The notes: generated by a model from the sequence alone, not told the origin. A stretch of 64,000 nt of DNA from Streptomonospora mangrovi (GCF_027604915.1 NZ_JAJAQC010000014.1:16828-80827); one strand, 5' to 3'; positions 18,383-27,898 are shown, numbered from the stretch's first letter. Translations and numbers: made by a program.

Positions 18383-21193
18383 ATGACCGAGCCTTACGGC
18401 GATCACGGAGAGCTACTCATCGGCGACGACGAGCTTCTGTCGCAGGTCCGCGAGGGCGACACCGACGCGTTCGAGTCGCTCTACACCCGCCACGCCGGGG
18501 CGGCGCGCGGCCTGGCCCGCCAGCTCGTGCGCGGGGACTCCGAGGTGGACGACGTGGTCGCCGAGACCTTCACCCGCGTGCTGTCGGTGGTGCGGCGCGG
18601 CGGCGGCCCCCGCGACGGCTTCCGCCCCTACCTGCTCACCGCGCTGCGCCACGTCGTCTACGACCGCGCCCGGGGCGAGAAGCGCCAGGTCGTCACCGAC
18701 GAGATGGAGCACTTCGACTCCGGCGAGCCGTTCGTGGACCCCGCCGTGGAGGGGCTGGAGCGCTCGCTGATCGCCCGCGCCTACCTCTCCCTGCCCGAAC
18801 GCTGGCAGGCCGTGCTCTGGTACACCGAGATCGAGGGCGTCAAGCCCGCCGAGGCCGCCCCCAGCCTGGGCATGAAGCCCAACAGCGTCGCCGCGCTGGC
18901 CTACCGGGCGCGCGAGGGCCTGCGCCAGGCCTACCTCCAGATGCACCTGGCGGGGTCGGCGGCCGAGACCTGCCGGCCCGCGCTGGACCGCCTGGGCGCC
19001 TACGTGCGCGGCGCGCTGGCCAAGCGCGACACCGCGCTGGTCGACCGCCACCTGGACGAGTGCGCCGACTGCCGCGAGGTCTACGCCGAGCTGATGGACG
19101 TCAACGTCGGGCTGCGCGGGATCATCCTGCCGCTGTTCGCCGGCCCCGCCGCCGCCGGCTACCTCGCGGCGCTGCCCGCCGGGCCGCTGGCCGGCGGCTG
19201 GTGGGCGCGCCTGCCCAAGGGCCAGCAGCAGGCCGTGGCGGGCGGCGCCGCCACCGCCGCCGTCGCCGCCGCGGTGGCGGTCGCCCTGGTGGCCAACGAG
19301 CAGACCGTGCCGGAGGACGACCCGCCCGCCGCCGCGCCGCCCGCACCCTCCGGCGAGCAGCCCGCGCCTCCCGGCCCGCGCCCGGAACCGCCCGCGCCCC
19401 CCGGGCCGCCGGACGCCCGGCCGCCCCAGCAGCAGCCCCCGGGCGAGCGCCCGCGCCCGGCCGAGCCCGCGCCGCCCGGCGCGCCCGACGCCGCGCCCCC
19501 CGACCGCCCCCAGCCCCCTGAGGCGCGGCCGGCCGCCGCGCCGGCGTTCACCGCCGCCATCGACCCCGTCGGCGCGCTCGTGCCGGGGCGGGCCGGCATC
19601 GTGGTGCTGTCGGTGCGCAACACCGGCGGCGCGGCCGACGACGACGTCACCGCCGACATCACCCTCCCGGCGGGGGTCACCGTCAGCGAGTCCGCCCGCG
19701 CGGGCAACGCCGTGCCCTTCGCCGAGGGCACCGGCGACTGGAGCTGCGGCGCCACCGCCGAGGGCGGGAACTGCGTCACCCCGGGGATCGCCGCCGGCGA
19801 CACCAGCACCCAGTACATCGACGTCGACGTCGCCTCCGACGCCGACTCCGGGGGCGCGCTGCGGGTGTCGGTGCGCTCGGGCGGGGTGCGCGCCACCGCC
19901 ACCGGCAGCCGCGGCGTGGACCCCGAGGGCACCGCCGCCCGCTACGCCACCGCCGGCCGGGTGCGCGCCGAGACCGTGGGCGGCGCGCTCCAGACCTGCG
20001 TCCCGCCCGAACCGCACACCCACTGGTGGCCCTGGACCCCCGAGCCGGGGTGGCCGTTCGGCCCCGAGTACGCCCCGCCCGAGGAGTCCCCGGCGCCCTC
20101 CCCGCCCGCCCCCTCGGCGCCCGAGGCGCCGGCCGCGCCCCCGGCGGAGCCCCCGGCCGAGGCCGACGACCACCGTCCGCCGCGCCCCGCCCCTCCCGCC
20201 CCGCCGACCTCCCCGCGGCCCAGCCGGCCCCCCGCCCCCCTGCCGCCGCAGGCCTCGCCGACCGCCCCGACCCCGCAGGAGCCGGCCCCGCCCCGGCCCT
20301 CGGCCCCGGCGCCGCCCGCCGCCTCGACCGGTCCGTCGGCGCCGCCCTCGGCCGCGCCCCCGGCCGGGGACGGCCGCCGCGGCCACCGCCCGCCGCCCTG
20401 CGCCGAGGCGCTCGATCCCTCCGGCGTGCGCCTGGACAACGACCACTGGCGGATGCGCCGCCTGGACCTCGACGACGACCCCGACACCCGGTCCTCCAGT
20501 TCCGCCGCCTGGGAGCTGCCGCGCGGCGGCGCGGTCCGCTGGGCCGGGCTGTACTTCTCCGCCGTCGGCGCCGCCCCCGAGCGCGCCACGGCCGCGCTGC
20601 GCGGCCCCGGCGCCGCCACCTACACCACCGTCACCGCGGAGTCGGTGCGCCCGGCCGACCTGCCCGGCTACCCCGCCTACCAGGCGTTCGCCGAGGTCAC
20701 CGACCTCGTGCGGGCGCACGGCGGCGGCCGCTGGTGGGCCGCCGACATCCCCCAGCGCACCGGTGTGGGCACCTACGCCGGCTGGAGCCTGGTGGTGGTG
20801 GTCGAAGACCCGGCGGCCCCCGTCAACCAGGCGATGGTGCTCGACTCCGGGCGGCCGGTCTTCCACGACCCCCGGGGCGCCCGCCTGCCGCTGGCCGGGC
20901 TGCTGCCCTCGGCGGTGCCGGCCACGGTCGACGTCATCGCCTGGGAGGGCGACACCGGCCTCGGCGGCGACCGGGTGCTGCTCAACGACCGCCCGCTGAC
21001 CCCCGCCGGCGGCGACCCCGACAACGCCTTCACCGGCACCGCCCGGGGCGCCCGCGGCAACCCCCACGGGTTCGGCACCGACGTCCGGCGCTTCTCCGCG
21101 GTGCTGCCGCGCGAACCCGAACTCCGGCTGGTCTCGGCCCAGGACGCCTACCTGGCCGGCGCGGTGGCGGTCACCGCGCCGCTGCGCACATGA
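18383..21193 (+). CDS. Sigma-70 family factor fused to zinc-finger anti-sigma, membrane segment and surface domain
   Basis: 936 aa. Sigma region 2 (about residues 25-100) and region 4 (about 130-190; PAEAAPSLGMKPNSVAALAY) resemble an ECF sigma factor. A zf-HC2 finger follows (H223, C227, C230), then one membrane helix (about 287-304), a Pro-rich stalk, a DUF11-like immunoglobulin fold (about 391-500), a second Pro-rich stalk (about 560-680) and a C-terminal globular domain. So the sigma and anti-sigma parts would be inside and the rest outside the cell. Sigma factors with fused zinc finger and outside extensions are known (ECF52/53-like groups); release probably needs proteolysis. The start at 18383 follows GGGAAGGGCAGGGC. 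Confidence 0.8.
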   Translation: MTEPYGDHGELLIGDDELLSQVREGDTDAFESLYTRHAGAARGLARQLVRGDSEVDDVVAETFTRVLSVVRRGGGPRDGFRPYLLTALRHVVYDRARGEKRQVVTDEMEHFDSGEPFVDPAVEGLERSLIARAYLSLPERWQAVLWYTEIEGVKPAEAAPSLGMKPNSVAALAYRAREGLRQAYLQMHLAGSAAETCRPALDRLGAYVRGALAKRDTALVDRHLDECADCREVYAELMDVNVGLRGIILPLFAGPAAAGYLAALPAGPLAGGWWARLPKGQQQAVAGGAATAAVAAAVAVALVANEQTVPEDDPPAAAPPAPSGEQPAPPGPRPEPPAPPGPPDARPPQQQPPGERPRPAEPAPPGAPDAAPPDRPQPPEARPAAAPAFTAAIDPVGALVPGRAGIVVLSVRNTGGAADDDVTADITLPAGVTVSESARAGNAVPFAEGTGDWSCGATAEGGNCVTPGIAAGDTSTQYIDVDVASDADSGGALRVSVRSGGVRATATGSRGVDPEGTAARYATAGRVRAETVGGALQTCVPPEPHTHWWPWTPEPGWPFGPEYAPPEESPAPSPPAPSAPEAPAAPPAEPPAEADDHRPPRPAPPAPPTSPRPSRPPAPLPPQASPTAPTPQEPAPPRPSAPAPPAASTGPSAPPSAAPPAGDGRRGHRPPPCAEALDPSGVRLDNDHWRMRRLDLDDDPDTRSSSSAAWELPRGGAVRWAGLYFSAVGAAPERATAALRGPGAATYTTVTAESVRPADLPGYPAYQAFAEVTDLVRAHGGGRWWAADIPQRTGVGTYAGWSLVVVVEDPAAPVNQAMVLDSGRPVFHDPRGARLPLAGLLPSAVPATVDVIAWEGDTGLGGDRVLLNDRPLTPAGGDPDNAFTGTARGARGNPHGFGTDVRRFSAVLPREPELRLVSAQDAYLAGAVAVTAPLRT

Positions 21194-21404
21194 GCGCGAG
21201 CGGGGCGGTTGTCCCGGTCCGGCCTGATCCGGCCGCCGTCCCCGCACGTCGCGGCGCTGAAGGCGCCAGGGGCCGGGTACACGGCGGCACAGACTTGGTT
21301 AGGCTGTGGCGCGGCCCGTCTGCGGGCCGAGTGCCGAACGCCGGCAGGACCCGGTGCGTATCCGTCGCCCCGGGGAACGAACCAACGGGAAGGGGCGGTG
21401 TCGC

Positions 21405-23075
21405 GTGGATCGCTGCGCGCTGTTCGTAGACGCCGGCTACCTCCTCGCCGATGGCGCGATGGCAGTGCACGGAACCCGCAACCGCGACTCCGTGTCATGG
21501 GACTACGCCGGGCTCGTGCAGCTCCTCAACGAGGTGGCGCGCGACCGTACGCAACTCCCGCTGTTGCGCTGCTACTGGTACGAGGCGACCGCCGACGGCC
21601 GCCGCACCCAGGAGCAGGACGGGATCGCGGACATCCCCGGAATCAAGTTCAGAGCCGCGCGAATCCGTCCCGGCAGACGGGAGGGCGTCGAGAGCTACGT
21701 CCAACGGGACCTGACCACACTCGCCCGCACCGGCGTGCTCTGCGAGGCCGTGCTCGTCAGCGGCGACGAGGACATGGCCCAGGTCGTGTCCGACGTCCAG
21801 GATCTCGGCGTCCGCGTCACGGTGGTGCACATCTCCGTCGAGGGCAACTGGACCATCTCCCGCGCGCTGCGCCGGGAGTGCGACGACCTCATCGAGATCG
21901 GCGCGGGGCACCTGCGCCCCTACGTCACGCTGCTGTCGGGCCTGGGCGAGGAGGACGCCTCCGAGACCACCACCCCGCTCAGCAACGGGCGCTCCCGCAG
22001 CGCCCCCGAGGTCACCCGCCGCCCCGTGACGGCGCACCCCGGCTCCAGCCGGGTCGAGCCCGCCCCGCCGGCGTCGGCGGGGCTGGAGGCCGTGTTCGCC
22101 AACACCGGCGCCCAGCCCGCCATGACCGGCAGCGCCATGGACCAGTTGCGGGCCATGCGCCAGAGCCTGGCCCAGCGCGGCGGCGACCACCTCGCGCCAC
22201 AGGGCGCGGGCGGGGTCGACGGCCCGCGCCCCAACCCGTCCGGGCCCATCGACGTCAACGGGTTCCCCTCGGGCGGCCACACCCCGCCCCCGGTCGGCGG
22301 CACCGGGGCGCACGCGAGCATGGCCGGCACCCAGCCGCCGGCCGACCCCGGGTTCCCCGCGCCCACCACCGGCGCCCACCCGGGCATGCGCCAGGCCCCC
22401 AACCCCTACGGCGGGCCGCCGCAGCAGGGCCGCCCGCCCGCCCAGCACCCCACCGGCGCCCACCAGGCGGGCGCCCACCAGGGCGGAGCCCACCAGGCCG
22501 GCATGCCGCCCACGGGCGGCCACCCCTCCATGGCGGGGCACCAGTACGACCGGGACAACCCGCCGACCAGGAACACCCCGCCGCCTCAGCCCGACCCCAG
22601 GTACGGCGGTAATACCGGCGAGAATCCGGGGTACGGAGGTAACACCGGCCCAAACCCTACTTTTGGGGTCAGTACGGACGGTGACTCCCGCTACGGGAGC
22701 GTCGGCGGACCCAGACCGGGTTCCGCACCGGGTACTGGCCCCCAGCCCGACCACCGGGTCCAGCACGGGCCCTACACCGACCCCACACCGCGCGTCGGGC
22801 CGCTGTCGGCGGGAACGCCGGCGGCGCGCAGCGTCGACGACGCGGTGACCGTCGCACGGCAGGAGGGCAGCGACTTCGCCGAGTCGATCGCGCGGGACGC
22901 GCCGGCCCTGTGGATGGAGGCGGTGCTGGCGCGGCGCCCGCGCATGCCCTCCGACCTGGAGGCGCGGCTGCTCCAGGGATCGGCGCTGCCGATCGACTTC
23001 CTGCTGCGCGACGAGGTCCGCGACGCCCTGCGGCAGGGGTTCTGGAGCGCGCTGGAACGCGCGGCGCGCGGGTGA
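21405..23075 (+). CDS. NYN-domain (PIN-like ribonuclease fold) protein with long low-complexity tail
   Basis: 556 aa. The NYN domain covers about residues 1-165: FVDAGYL supplies the first acidic residue (D9) and SGDEDMAQVV the second cluster, the layout expected of metal-dependent RNA cleavage. Then comes a Gly/Pro/His/Gln-rich region of about 280 residues with repeats of GAHQ (near 22453-22500) and YGGNTG, and a folded C-terminal part (about 475-556). The GTG start at 21405 has AAGGGG nine bases upstream. A TPR-like gene follows 82 bases later on the same strand. Target RNA unknown. Confidence 0.75.
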   Translation: MDRCALFVDAGYLLADGAMAVHGTRNRDSVSWDYAGLVQLLNEVARDRTQLPLLRCYWYEATADGRRTQEQDGIADIPGIKFRAARIRPGRREGVESYVQRDLTTLARTGVLCEAVLVSGDEDMAQVVSDVQDLGVRVTVVHISVEGNWTISRALRRECDDLIEIGAGHLRPYVTLLSGLGEEDASETTTPLSNGRSRSAPEVTRRPVTAHPGSSRVEPAPPASAGLEAVFANTGAQPAMTGSAMDQLRAMRQSLAQRGGDHLAPQGAGGVDGPRPNPSGPIDVNGFPSGGHTPPPVGGTGAHASMAGTQPPADPGFPAPTTGAHPGMRQAPNPYGGPPQQGRPPAQHPTGAHQAGAHQGGAHQAGMPPTGGHPSMAGHQYDRDNPPTRNTPPPQPDPRYGGNTGENPGYGGNTGPNPTFGVSTDGDSRYGSVGGPRPGSAPGTGPQPDHRVQHGPYTDPTPRVGPLSAGTPAARSVDDAVTVARQEGSDFAESIARDAPALWMEAVLARRPRMPSDLEARLLQGSALPIDFLLRDEVRDALRQGFWSALERAARG

Positions 23076-23157
23076 GGGCCGGGCGGCGGGCGGCCCGCGC
23101 CGCGCACCGCCGGGGGGCGACCACGGGCAGGACGACGGGCAGCGAGGGAGGGTGGCA

Positions 23158-23709
23158 GTGACCCGCGTGACGACCGCCGATCTGGACCGCCTGGAGTTCC
23201 GGGCCGTCCAGTCCGGCGACCACGTCGACGTCGCCCGGGAACTCCTGGGCCTGGCCAACAGCGTCGACGCCGACAGCGAGATCTCGCGCGCCGAGATCTT
23301 CGTGCGCGCCGGCGAGCAGTGGGAGATGGCCCAGGAGTTCGAGCGCGCCTCGGCCGCCTACCAGCGCGCCATCGACGACGGCGGGGTCACCATCATCGAC
23401 GCCCGCGCGCTCCAGGCCGGGGCGCTGCTGGAGTTGGACCTCATCGACTCCGCCTACGCCCAACTGGAGCGGCTGCGCGCCGAGGGTCCGCGCAACCTGC
23501 CCACCTACATCCACATCGCCGAGACCCTCCAGGCCCACGACGACCTCAAGGGCGCGCACACCTGGGCCACGCTGGGCATCGAGCGGTTCCGCCACCAGGA
23601 CGTCTCGCCCTACGTCCACGACCTGCTGATGGAGTTGGTGCGCACCCGGTTCCGCATCCGCATGGACCTCGGGCTGCCTGAGGACGCCTTCGACCGGATG
23701 CTGGACTAG
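23158..23709 (+). CDS. TPR-like helical protein
   Basis: 183 aa, with helix-turn-helix pairs of tetratricopeptide type (FERASAAYQRAIDDGG, ALLELDLIDSAYAQLERL, HTWATLGIERF). Probably a protein-binding adaptor in the cytoplasm. The start at 23158 is picked because GGAGG ends five bases before it; GTG at 23152 overlaps the ribosome site. Likely co-transcribed with the NYN gene, which may be its partner (inference). Its stop overlaps the convergent HAD gene by four bases. Confidence 0.65.
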   Translation: MTRVTTADLDRLEFRAVQSGDHVDVARELLGLANSVDADSEISRAEIFVRAGEQWEMAQEFERASAAYQRAIDDGGVTIIDARALQAGALLELDLIDSAYAQLERLRAEGPRNLPTYIHIAETLQAHDDLKGAHTWATLGIERFRHQDVSPYVHDLLMELVRTRFRIRMDLGLPEDAFDRMLD

Positions 23710-24386
23710 CCGCCGGCCGCCTCCCGCGCGGCGGCGCCGCCAGTGGAGTCCCGCGCGAGCAGCGCGCGGCCCCGGGTGTAGGCGCCCATCAGGCTGGTGC
23801 CCCGGTACTCCGCGCGGGCCAGCAGCGCCACGTGGTGGTCGGCGTTGACCGCGACGCTGTGCGGCACGTGCCGGAACAGGGGGGCGTCCGACAGCGAGTC
23901 GCCGTAGGCCACGCACCGCTCCAGGGGGATGCCGGCGCGGCTCCGGGCGTCCTCGGTCGCGCGGACCTTGTCCTCGGGGGTGAGGACCCCGGCGGGGTCG
24001 AGGGGTTCGCGGAAGGGCGGCGGGGGGAAGCGGGAGGCCACGACCTCGTCGAAGCCGAAGTCGAGCAGCCGGTTGGCGAAGAAGTCGGTCGACATCGTGA
24101 CGACCAGGGACCGCTCGCCGCGCGCGCGGATGTCGGCGCATACCTCGGCGATCTCGGCGAGGAAGGGCGCGGCCCCGAACGCGCGGTCGACGTGGTCCTC
24201 GGTCAGCTCCGCCCACAGGGCGTGCAGGTTGGCCGAGAACGCGCGGGTGTCGATCTCCCCGGCGCTGAAGCGGCGCTCCAGGTCCAGCAGTTCGGCCTCG
24301 GTGCCGCAGGTGCGGGCGATCTGCACCGCCGCGCTCGTGCCGTGGATGAGGGTGCCGTCCATGTCGAACACGTGCAGATGGCTCAT
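23706..24386 (-). CDS. HAD-superfamily phosphatase (PSP/IB type)
   Basis: 226 aa. Motif I is FDMDGTL (nucleophile D8, acid D10), motif II lies in VVTMSTDF, the motif III lysine is in LTPEDKVRA, and motif IV is AYGDSLSD. This is a complete set for a HAD-IB phosphohydrolase, like SerB relatives or phosphoglycolate/phospholipid-type phosphatases. Substrate cannot be told from sequence. Cytoplasmic. Confidence 0.85.
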   Translation of the reverse strand: MSHLHVFDMDGTLIHGTSAAVQIARTCGTEAELLDLERRFSAGEIDTRAFSANLHALWAELTEDHVDRAFGAAPFLAEIAEVCADIRARGERSLVVTMSTDFFANRLLDFGFDEVVASRFPPPPFREPLDPAGVLTPEDKVRATEDARSRAGIPLERCVAYGDSLSDAPLFRHVPHSVAVNADHHVALLARAEYRGTSLMGAYTRGRALLARDSTGGAAAREAAGG

Positions 24387-24631
24387 GGCGCCGTCCTACC
24401 ATCCCGCTGTGGGATGCGTCGCCCCGTTTTGTCCCCCCGGGAGCGGACGGGCGCCGGGCCGCCGCACCCCGCGCGGGCCGCAGGCCCGGCGGGGGCGGGG
24501 GATCGCGCGCGGGCGGCGCGGGGGTGGCACAGGAGTGGGGGAGTGGCGGCGCGGGGGCGGTCGCGGTGCCGGTGGCCTGGTGTTACCCGGAGGCTCTTCC
24601 GTGTAACGGGACGTACCGGTAGAACGGTGCC

Positions 24632-25225
24632 ATGCCAGCCTCCAGCGCAGAACCCGTCGCGTGGTCCCGGGTCGACGTCGCGTCCGGGCTGGGGCTCGGC
24701 ACCCTCCTGCCGCAGCCCCACGGCTTCCGGCTGGAGGCCAGCGAGACCGTCGCCGACACCGAGGAGCGCTACGCCAGCCGCTTCACCGTGCAGGCCGACC
24801 TGGCGTGGGTCAGCCGGTCGGCACGGGTGGAGGTGCTGTCGGGTGCGGGACCGGCGGCCGTGGAGCTGCGGCGCGAGGCCGCCGGATGGTCGGTGAACGG
24901 CCGCCGCCGCGCCGAGCTGGACGGCTGCCTGGACGTGGACGTGGCGGCGACCCCGCTCACCAACACCCTGCCGATCCGCCGGCTGGGGCTGCGCCCCGGG
25001 GAGTACCGCGACATCTCGACGGTGTGGATCGACGTCCCCAGCCTGGGGATACGGCGGCTGTCCCAGCGCTACACCCGGCTGTACGCGGCCGAGGGCCAGG
25101 AGCGCTACGAGTACAGCGACCCCGTCCACGGTTCCTTCGTGCTGACCGTTGACCGCGACGGCCTGGTGATCGACTACGAGGGCCTGGCCCGCCGGGTGCG
25201 CTTCGACCGCAGCCTGGACGGCTGA
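24632..25225 (+). CDS. Putative glycolipid-binding protein (DUF1089)
   Basis: 197 aa. The beta-rich pattern, with VEVLSGAGPAAVELRREAAGWSVNG-like strand pairs, LDGCLDVDVAATPLTNTLPIRRL and the closing YEYSDPVHG ... LTVDRDGLVIDYEGL, matches DUF1089 (putative glycolipid-binding, LolA-like fold). No signal peptide. The stop codon lies inside a four-fold GCTGACG repeat. No Shine-Dalgarno is clear before 24632. Confidence 0.75.
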   Translation: MPASSAEPVAWSRVDVASGLGLGTLLPQPHGFRLEASETVADTEERYASRFTVQADLAWVSRSARVEVLSGAGPAAVELRREAAGWSVNGRRRAELDGCLDVDVAATPLTNTLPIRRLGLRPGEYRDISTVWIDVPSLGIRRLSQRYTRLYAAEGQERYEYSDPVHGSFVLTVDRDGLVIDYEGLARRVRFDRSLDG

Positions 25226-25248
25226 CGGCTGACGGCTGACGGCTGACG
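25221..25248 (+). repeat. Tandem heptamer GCTGACG x4
   Basis: Four perfect copies in a row. The first supplies the TGA stop of the DUF1089 gene. Slippage here would move the stop and change the C-terminus. Confidence 0.85.
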
Positions 25249-25681
25249 GACCTGGGCCGTGGGGGCGTGGCGGCAGCGGGCCGCCGTTCCCTCGCCCCGG
25301 CGCGTCCCGGTGCCGTCGCCTGCGGATCGCCAAAGGGTTTGTTTCAGGACAAAGGTCCATAAGGGGGGTTTGCTCTTTTCCCTCCCGTTCGGGAGTGCTC
25401 ACGCGTACTCTGGGGGTTAGCCCCATCGGTTGTCCGGCGCCCGTGGCGATGGTGCGATTCGCCGGCCAATTCTGTATACAATCAGTGAAGATGGTTGTCG
25501 GAGGGCCGTGGTTACGGCAGAATTCGGCGATGGATGGCGGTTCCTCTGGGGCGGGTGCGACCAGGTCGCCGCCCAAGGACCGGATACGGCACCGCGGCGG
25601 TTTCGGCGGCCGGGCCGCTTTTCCGCTCTGCGGCGCGCCCACTTCGGAGGATCGACAAGCACCGTAAGGCGGTGGCCCGAA
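25226..25681. other. Gene-free stretch before the HATPase gene
   Basis: About 455 bases, less GC-rich than its surroundings. Holds the palindrome CTCCCGTTCGGGAG (25382-25395) after a TTTTCC run, and TATACAAT near 25475 as a possible -10 region. An upstream extension of the HATPase frame to 25430 exists but has no family content. Confidence 0.45.
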
Positions 25682-26245
25682 ATGGCCCAGTGCGACGGAG
25701 TGGACGACGACGTCGGCATCTACACGCTGCGGGCGTGCCGCACGTTCCCCGGCGCCGCGCGCGAGTGCCGCGAGGCCCGCCTGTGGGTGCGCCGCCACAT
25801 GCGGCCCTTCCCCGACGTCGCCGACGCCGTCGAACTCGTGGTCAGCGAGTTCTTCGGCAACGCCGTCCGCCACACCGCCTCCGGCCAGCCCGGCGGCACC
25901 GTGTTCGTGAGCCTGGTCGGCCTGGTCTCGGGCGCCCTCCACCTGGAGGTCCACGACGAAGGCCCGCGCCGGGGCGCGCCCCGCACCACCGCGCGGGTGC
26001 TCGCCCCCGACCTCCAACGCCCCGACGGCCGGGGGCTCTTCCTGGCGGCGGCGCTGACCAAGGAGTGGGGGCGGCTGCCCCTGCACGGCGGGCCCGGCTA
26101 CGCCGAACGCGGCTACACCAGCATCTTCGACCCCGACCTCGACCACGAGACCAGCGACTACAGCGGTCCCATGATCACCTGGGCGGAGTTCAGCACCACC
26201 AGCCGCGCGCTCCCTGCGTCGGCCTCCGCCTACCCCGCGGGCTGA
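25682..26245 (+). CDS. RsbW-like ATP-binding regulator (HATPase_c)
   Basis: 187 aa. GHKL ATPase motifs are visible: N-box ELVVSEFFGNAVRH, G1-like VHDEGP and G2-like DGRGLFLAAAL. Actinomycetes have many such stand-alone anti-sigma or anti-anti-sigma kinases. Here the partner is not adjacent. It starts at the ATG at 25682, with AAGG farther upstream than usual; translation signal is weak. Confidence 0.75.
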   Translation: MAQCDGVDDDVGIYTLRACRTFPGAARECREARLWVRRHMRPFPDVADAVELVVSEFFGNAVRHTASGQPGGTVFVSLVGLVSGALHLEVHDEGPRRGAPRTTARVLAPDLQRPDGRGLFLAAALTKEWGRLPLHGGPGYAERGYTSIFDPDLDHETSDYSGPMITWAEFSTTSRALPASASAYPAG

Positions 26246-26521
26246 GCCCGGCGGGCACGCCCCGCCGGCCCGGCCGCCCTCGGCCGCCCTCCGCGCCGGT
26301 TGACCTGCGCCTTGGCGGCCCTCGGCCCCGGCCGGCCCCGCCATCCGCCACCCGGCCGGCCCCGCCCCCGCCCCGCTTCTCCCGCCTTCGCCGCGTCGGC
26401 CGTGCCGTGGCCGTGTACGGCGGCCGTGCGGGATTTCCGCGCGGGCGAAAACGGGACCCCATTGCCGGGAAGGCGCGGGAAGGCGGGTGGTCCGGGAATC
26501 CGGGAAATTCCTCCGCTGCTA

Positions 26522-26553
26522 TTCGGCTCCCGTGCAATTGCATAATCGCCGAA
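26522..26553. promoter_or_regulatory. Nested symmetric palindrome
   Basis: TTCGGC, five bases, TGCAATTGCA, five bases, GCCGAA: a perfectly symmetric 32-bp structure in the 445-base gap 26246-26691, which is otherwise empty of genes. The local DNA is AT-richer than its flanks. Looks like an operator for a dimeric or tetrameric regulator. Confidence 0.55.
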
Positions 26554-26691
26554 AGGTTTCGACAACGACGGCGACAGCAACGGCGACGCCGCGACTTCGG
26601 TGCGTGGTGAGCGCCGCGCGGCGGAGTTTTCCTACGCCGCCATTGCGCGGCGCGCAGTGGAATTCCGCCGCGCGGGCGCGCGGGCGCCCGG

Positions 26692-27528
26692 CTACGCGCG
26701 GCTGGCCGCCCGCTTGGCGGCGGCCTCGGCCAGCCAGCGGAACAGCGCGGGATCCTCGCCCATCTCCGGGTGCCACTGCACGGCCAGCAGTCCGGGCTCG
26801 CCGGGCGCCTCCAGGGCCTCGACGGTGCCGTCGTCGGCCCAGGCGGCGGCCACCAGGCCGCGCCCCAGTTCCGCGACCGCCTGGTGGTGGTAGGTGGCCA
26901 CGGTGACGCGGGTGCCGCCGTGCAGCGCCGCCAGCCGGCTCGCCGGGGCCAGGCGCACCGGGTGCTCGCCGAAGACACCCGGCCGCCGGAGGTGCGCGGC
27001 CGCGTTCGCCTCGCCGACGACGTCGGGCAGGTGCTGGTGCAGCGTACCGCCTCGGGCGACGTTGAGCAGTTGCATGCCCCGGCAGATCCCCAGCACCGGC
27101 ACGTCCGCCGCCAGGGCCGCCTCCAGCAGCGCGAGTTCGGCGTCGTCGCGCTCGGCCAGCACGCCGCCGGTGCGCTCGTGTGCGGCGGCGCCGTAGCGCG
27201 CGGGGTCGACGTCGCCGCCGCCCGCCAGGACGAGCCCGTCCAGGCGCTCCAGCGCCGCGTGCACGCCGGCCACCGGCGGCAGGACCACCGGGACCGCGCC
27301 GCCGGCGGCCACGGCCCGCGCGTAGGCGTGCGGCAGCAGGGTGGCCGGCATGGCCCACGCCTCTCCCCAGCGCGCGGGCTCGGCGTAGGCGGACACGCCG
27401 ATCACCGGTACCGCCGCCGCGTCCCCCGCGCTGCCCTGCGAGCTGTCCCGCACCCGGTCCCGCGCGCCGCCCCCCGCGCCGTCCCCCACGCCGTCCCGCG
27501 CTCTGTCCCCCGCCGTGTCCGACGCCAT
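26692..27528 (-). CDS. Gamma-glutamyl-gamma-aminobutyrate hydrolase family (class I glutamine amidotransferase-like)
   Basis: 278 aa. The peptidase C26 layout: nucleophile Cys in LGICRGMQLLN, catalytic His/Glu in QWHPEM, and a GGGDVDP motif. Relatives include PuuD, which cleaves gamma-glutamyl-GABA in putrescine breakdown; the exact substrate is not clear since no other puu genes are near. The first 35 residues are a low-complexity Asp/Gly/Arg repeat not found in the family. The start at 27528 has GGGGAGG five bases upstream. Confidence 0.82.
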   Translation of the reverse strand: MASDTAGDRARDGVGDGAGGGARDRVRDSSQGSAGDAAAVPVIGVSAYAEPARWGEAWAMPATLLPHAYARAVAAGGAVPVVLPPVAGVHAALERLDGLVLAGGGDVDPARYGAAAHERTGGVLAERDDAELALLEAALAADVPVLGICRGMQLLNVARGGTLHQHLPDVVGEANAAAHLRRPGVFGEHPVRLAPASRLAALHGGTRVTVATYHHQAVAELGRGLVAAAWADDGTVEALEAPGEPGLLAVQWHPEMGEDPALFRWLAEAAAKRAASRA

Positions 27529-27898
27529 GTCCACCTCCCCGCGCTCGCGCCGCCCTTCGGCGCACCGCGTCCACGGTGCCACGGGCCGGCGGCGCTCAAC
27601 GCCGCCGGGGGCGGGTGAGCGGGCGCGCGGGCGCGGCCGGCGGGGGCCACTCCACCTGCGGCGACGCGGCGCCGCCGCATGCGCCGCCCGAGGACCGGAG
27701 CGCCGCTCACAGCGGCGGCGGACGGCCCCGCCGAGAACGGCCCGGCACCGCGCTCAACAATGAATGCCAAAAGTCCCAAACCGGGAGGTTTTACCCCGCT
27801 TTTCAGTAGGGACGCCTGTTCAGCGCGTGCCCGCCGCCGCCGGAACATGCCCTGCTATCTGCGGAAATGCGGGGTTTCAGACAGATTCCGGCTGACTT

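Noticed and set aside
18413..21247. A 944-residue open frame antisense to the sigma fusion
   Set aside because: A GC-frame shadow: no ribosome site, no domains, Gly/Arg-rich composition typical of the opposite strand in high-GC DNA.
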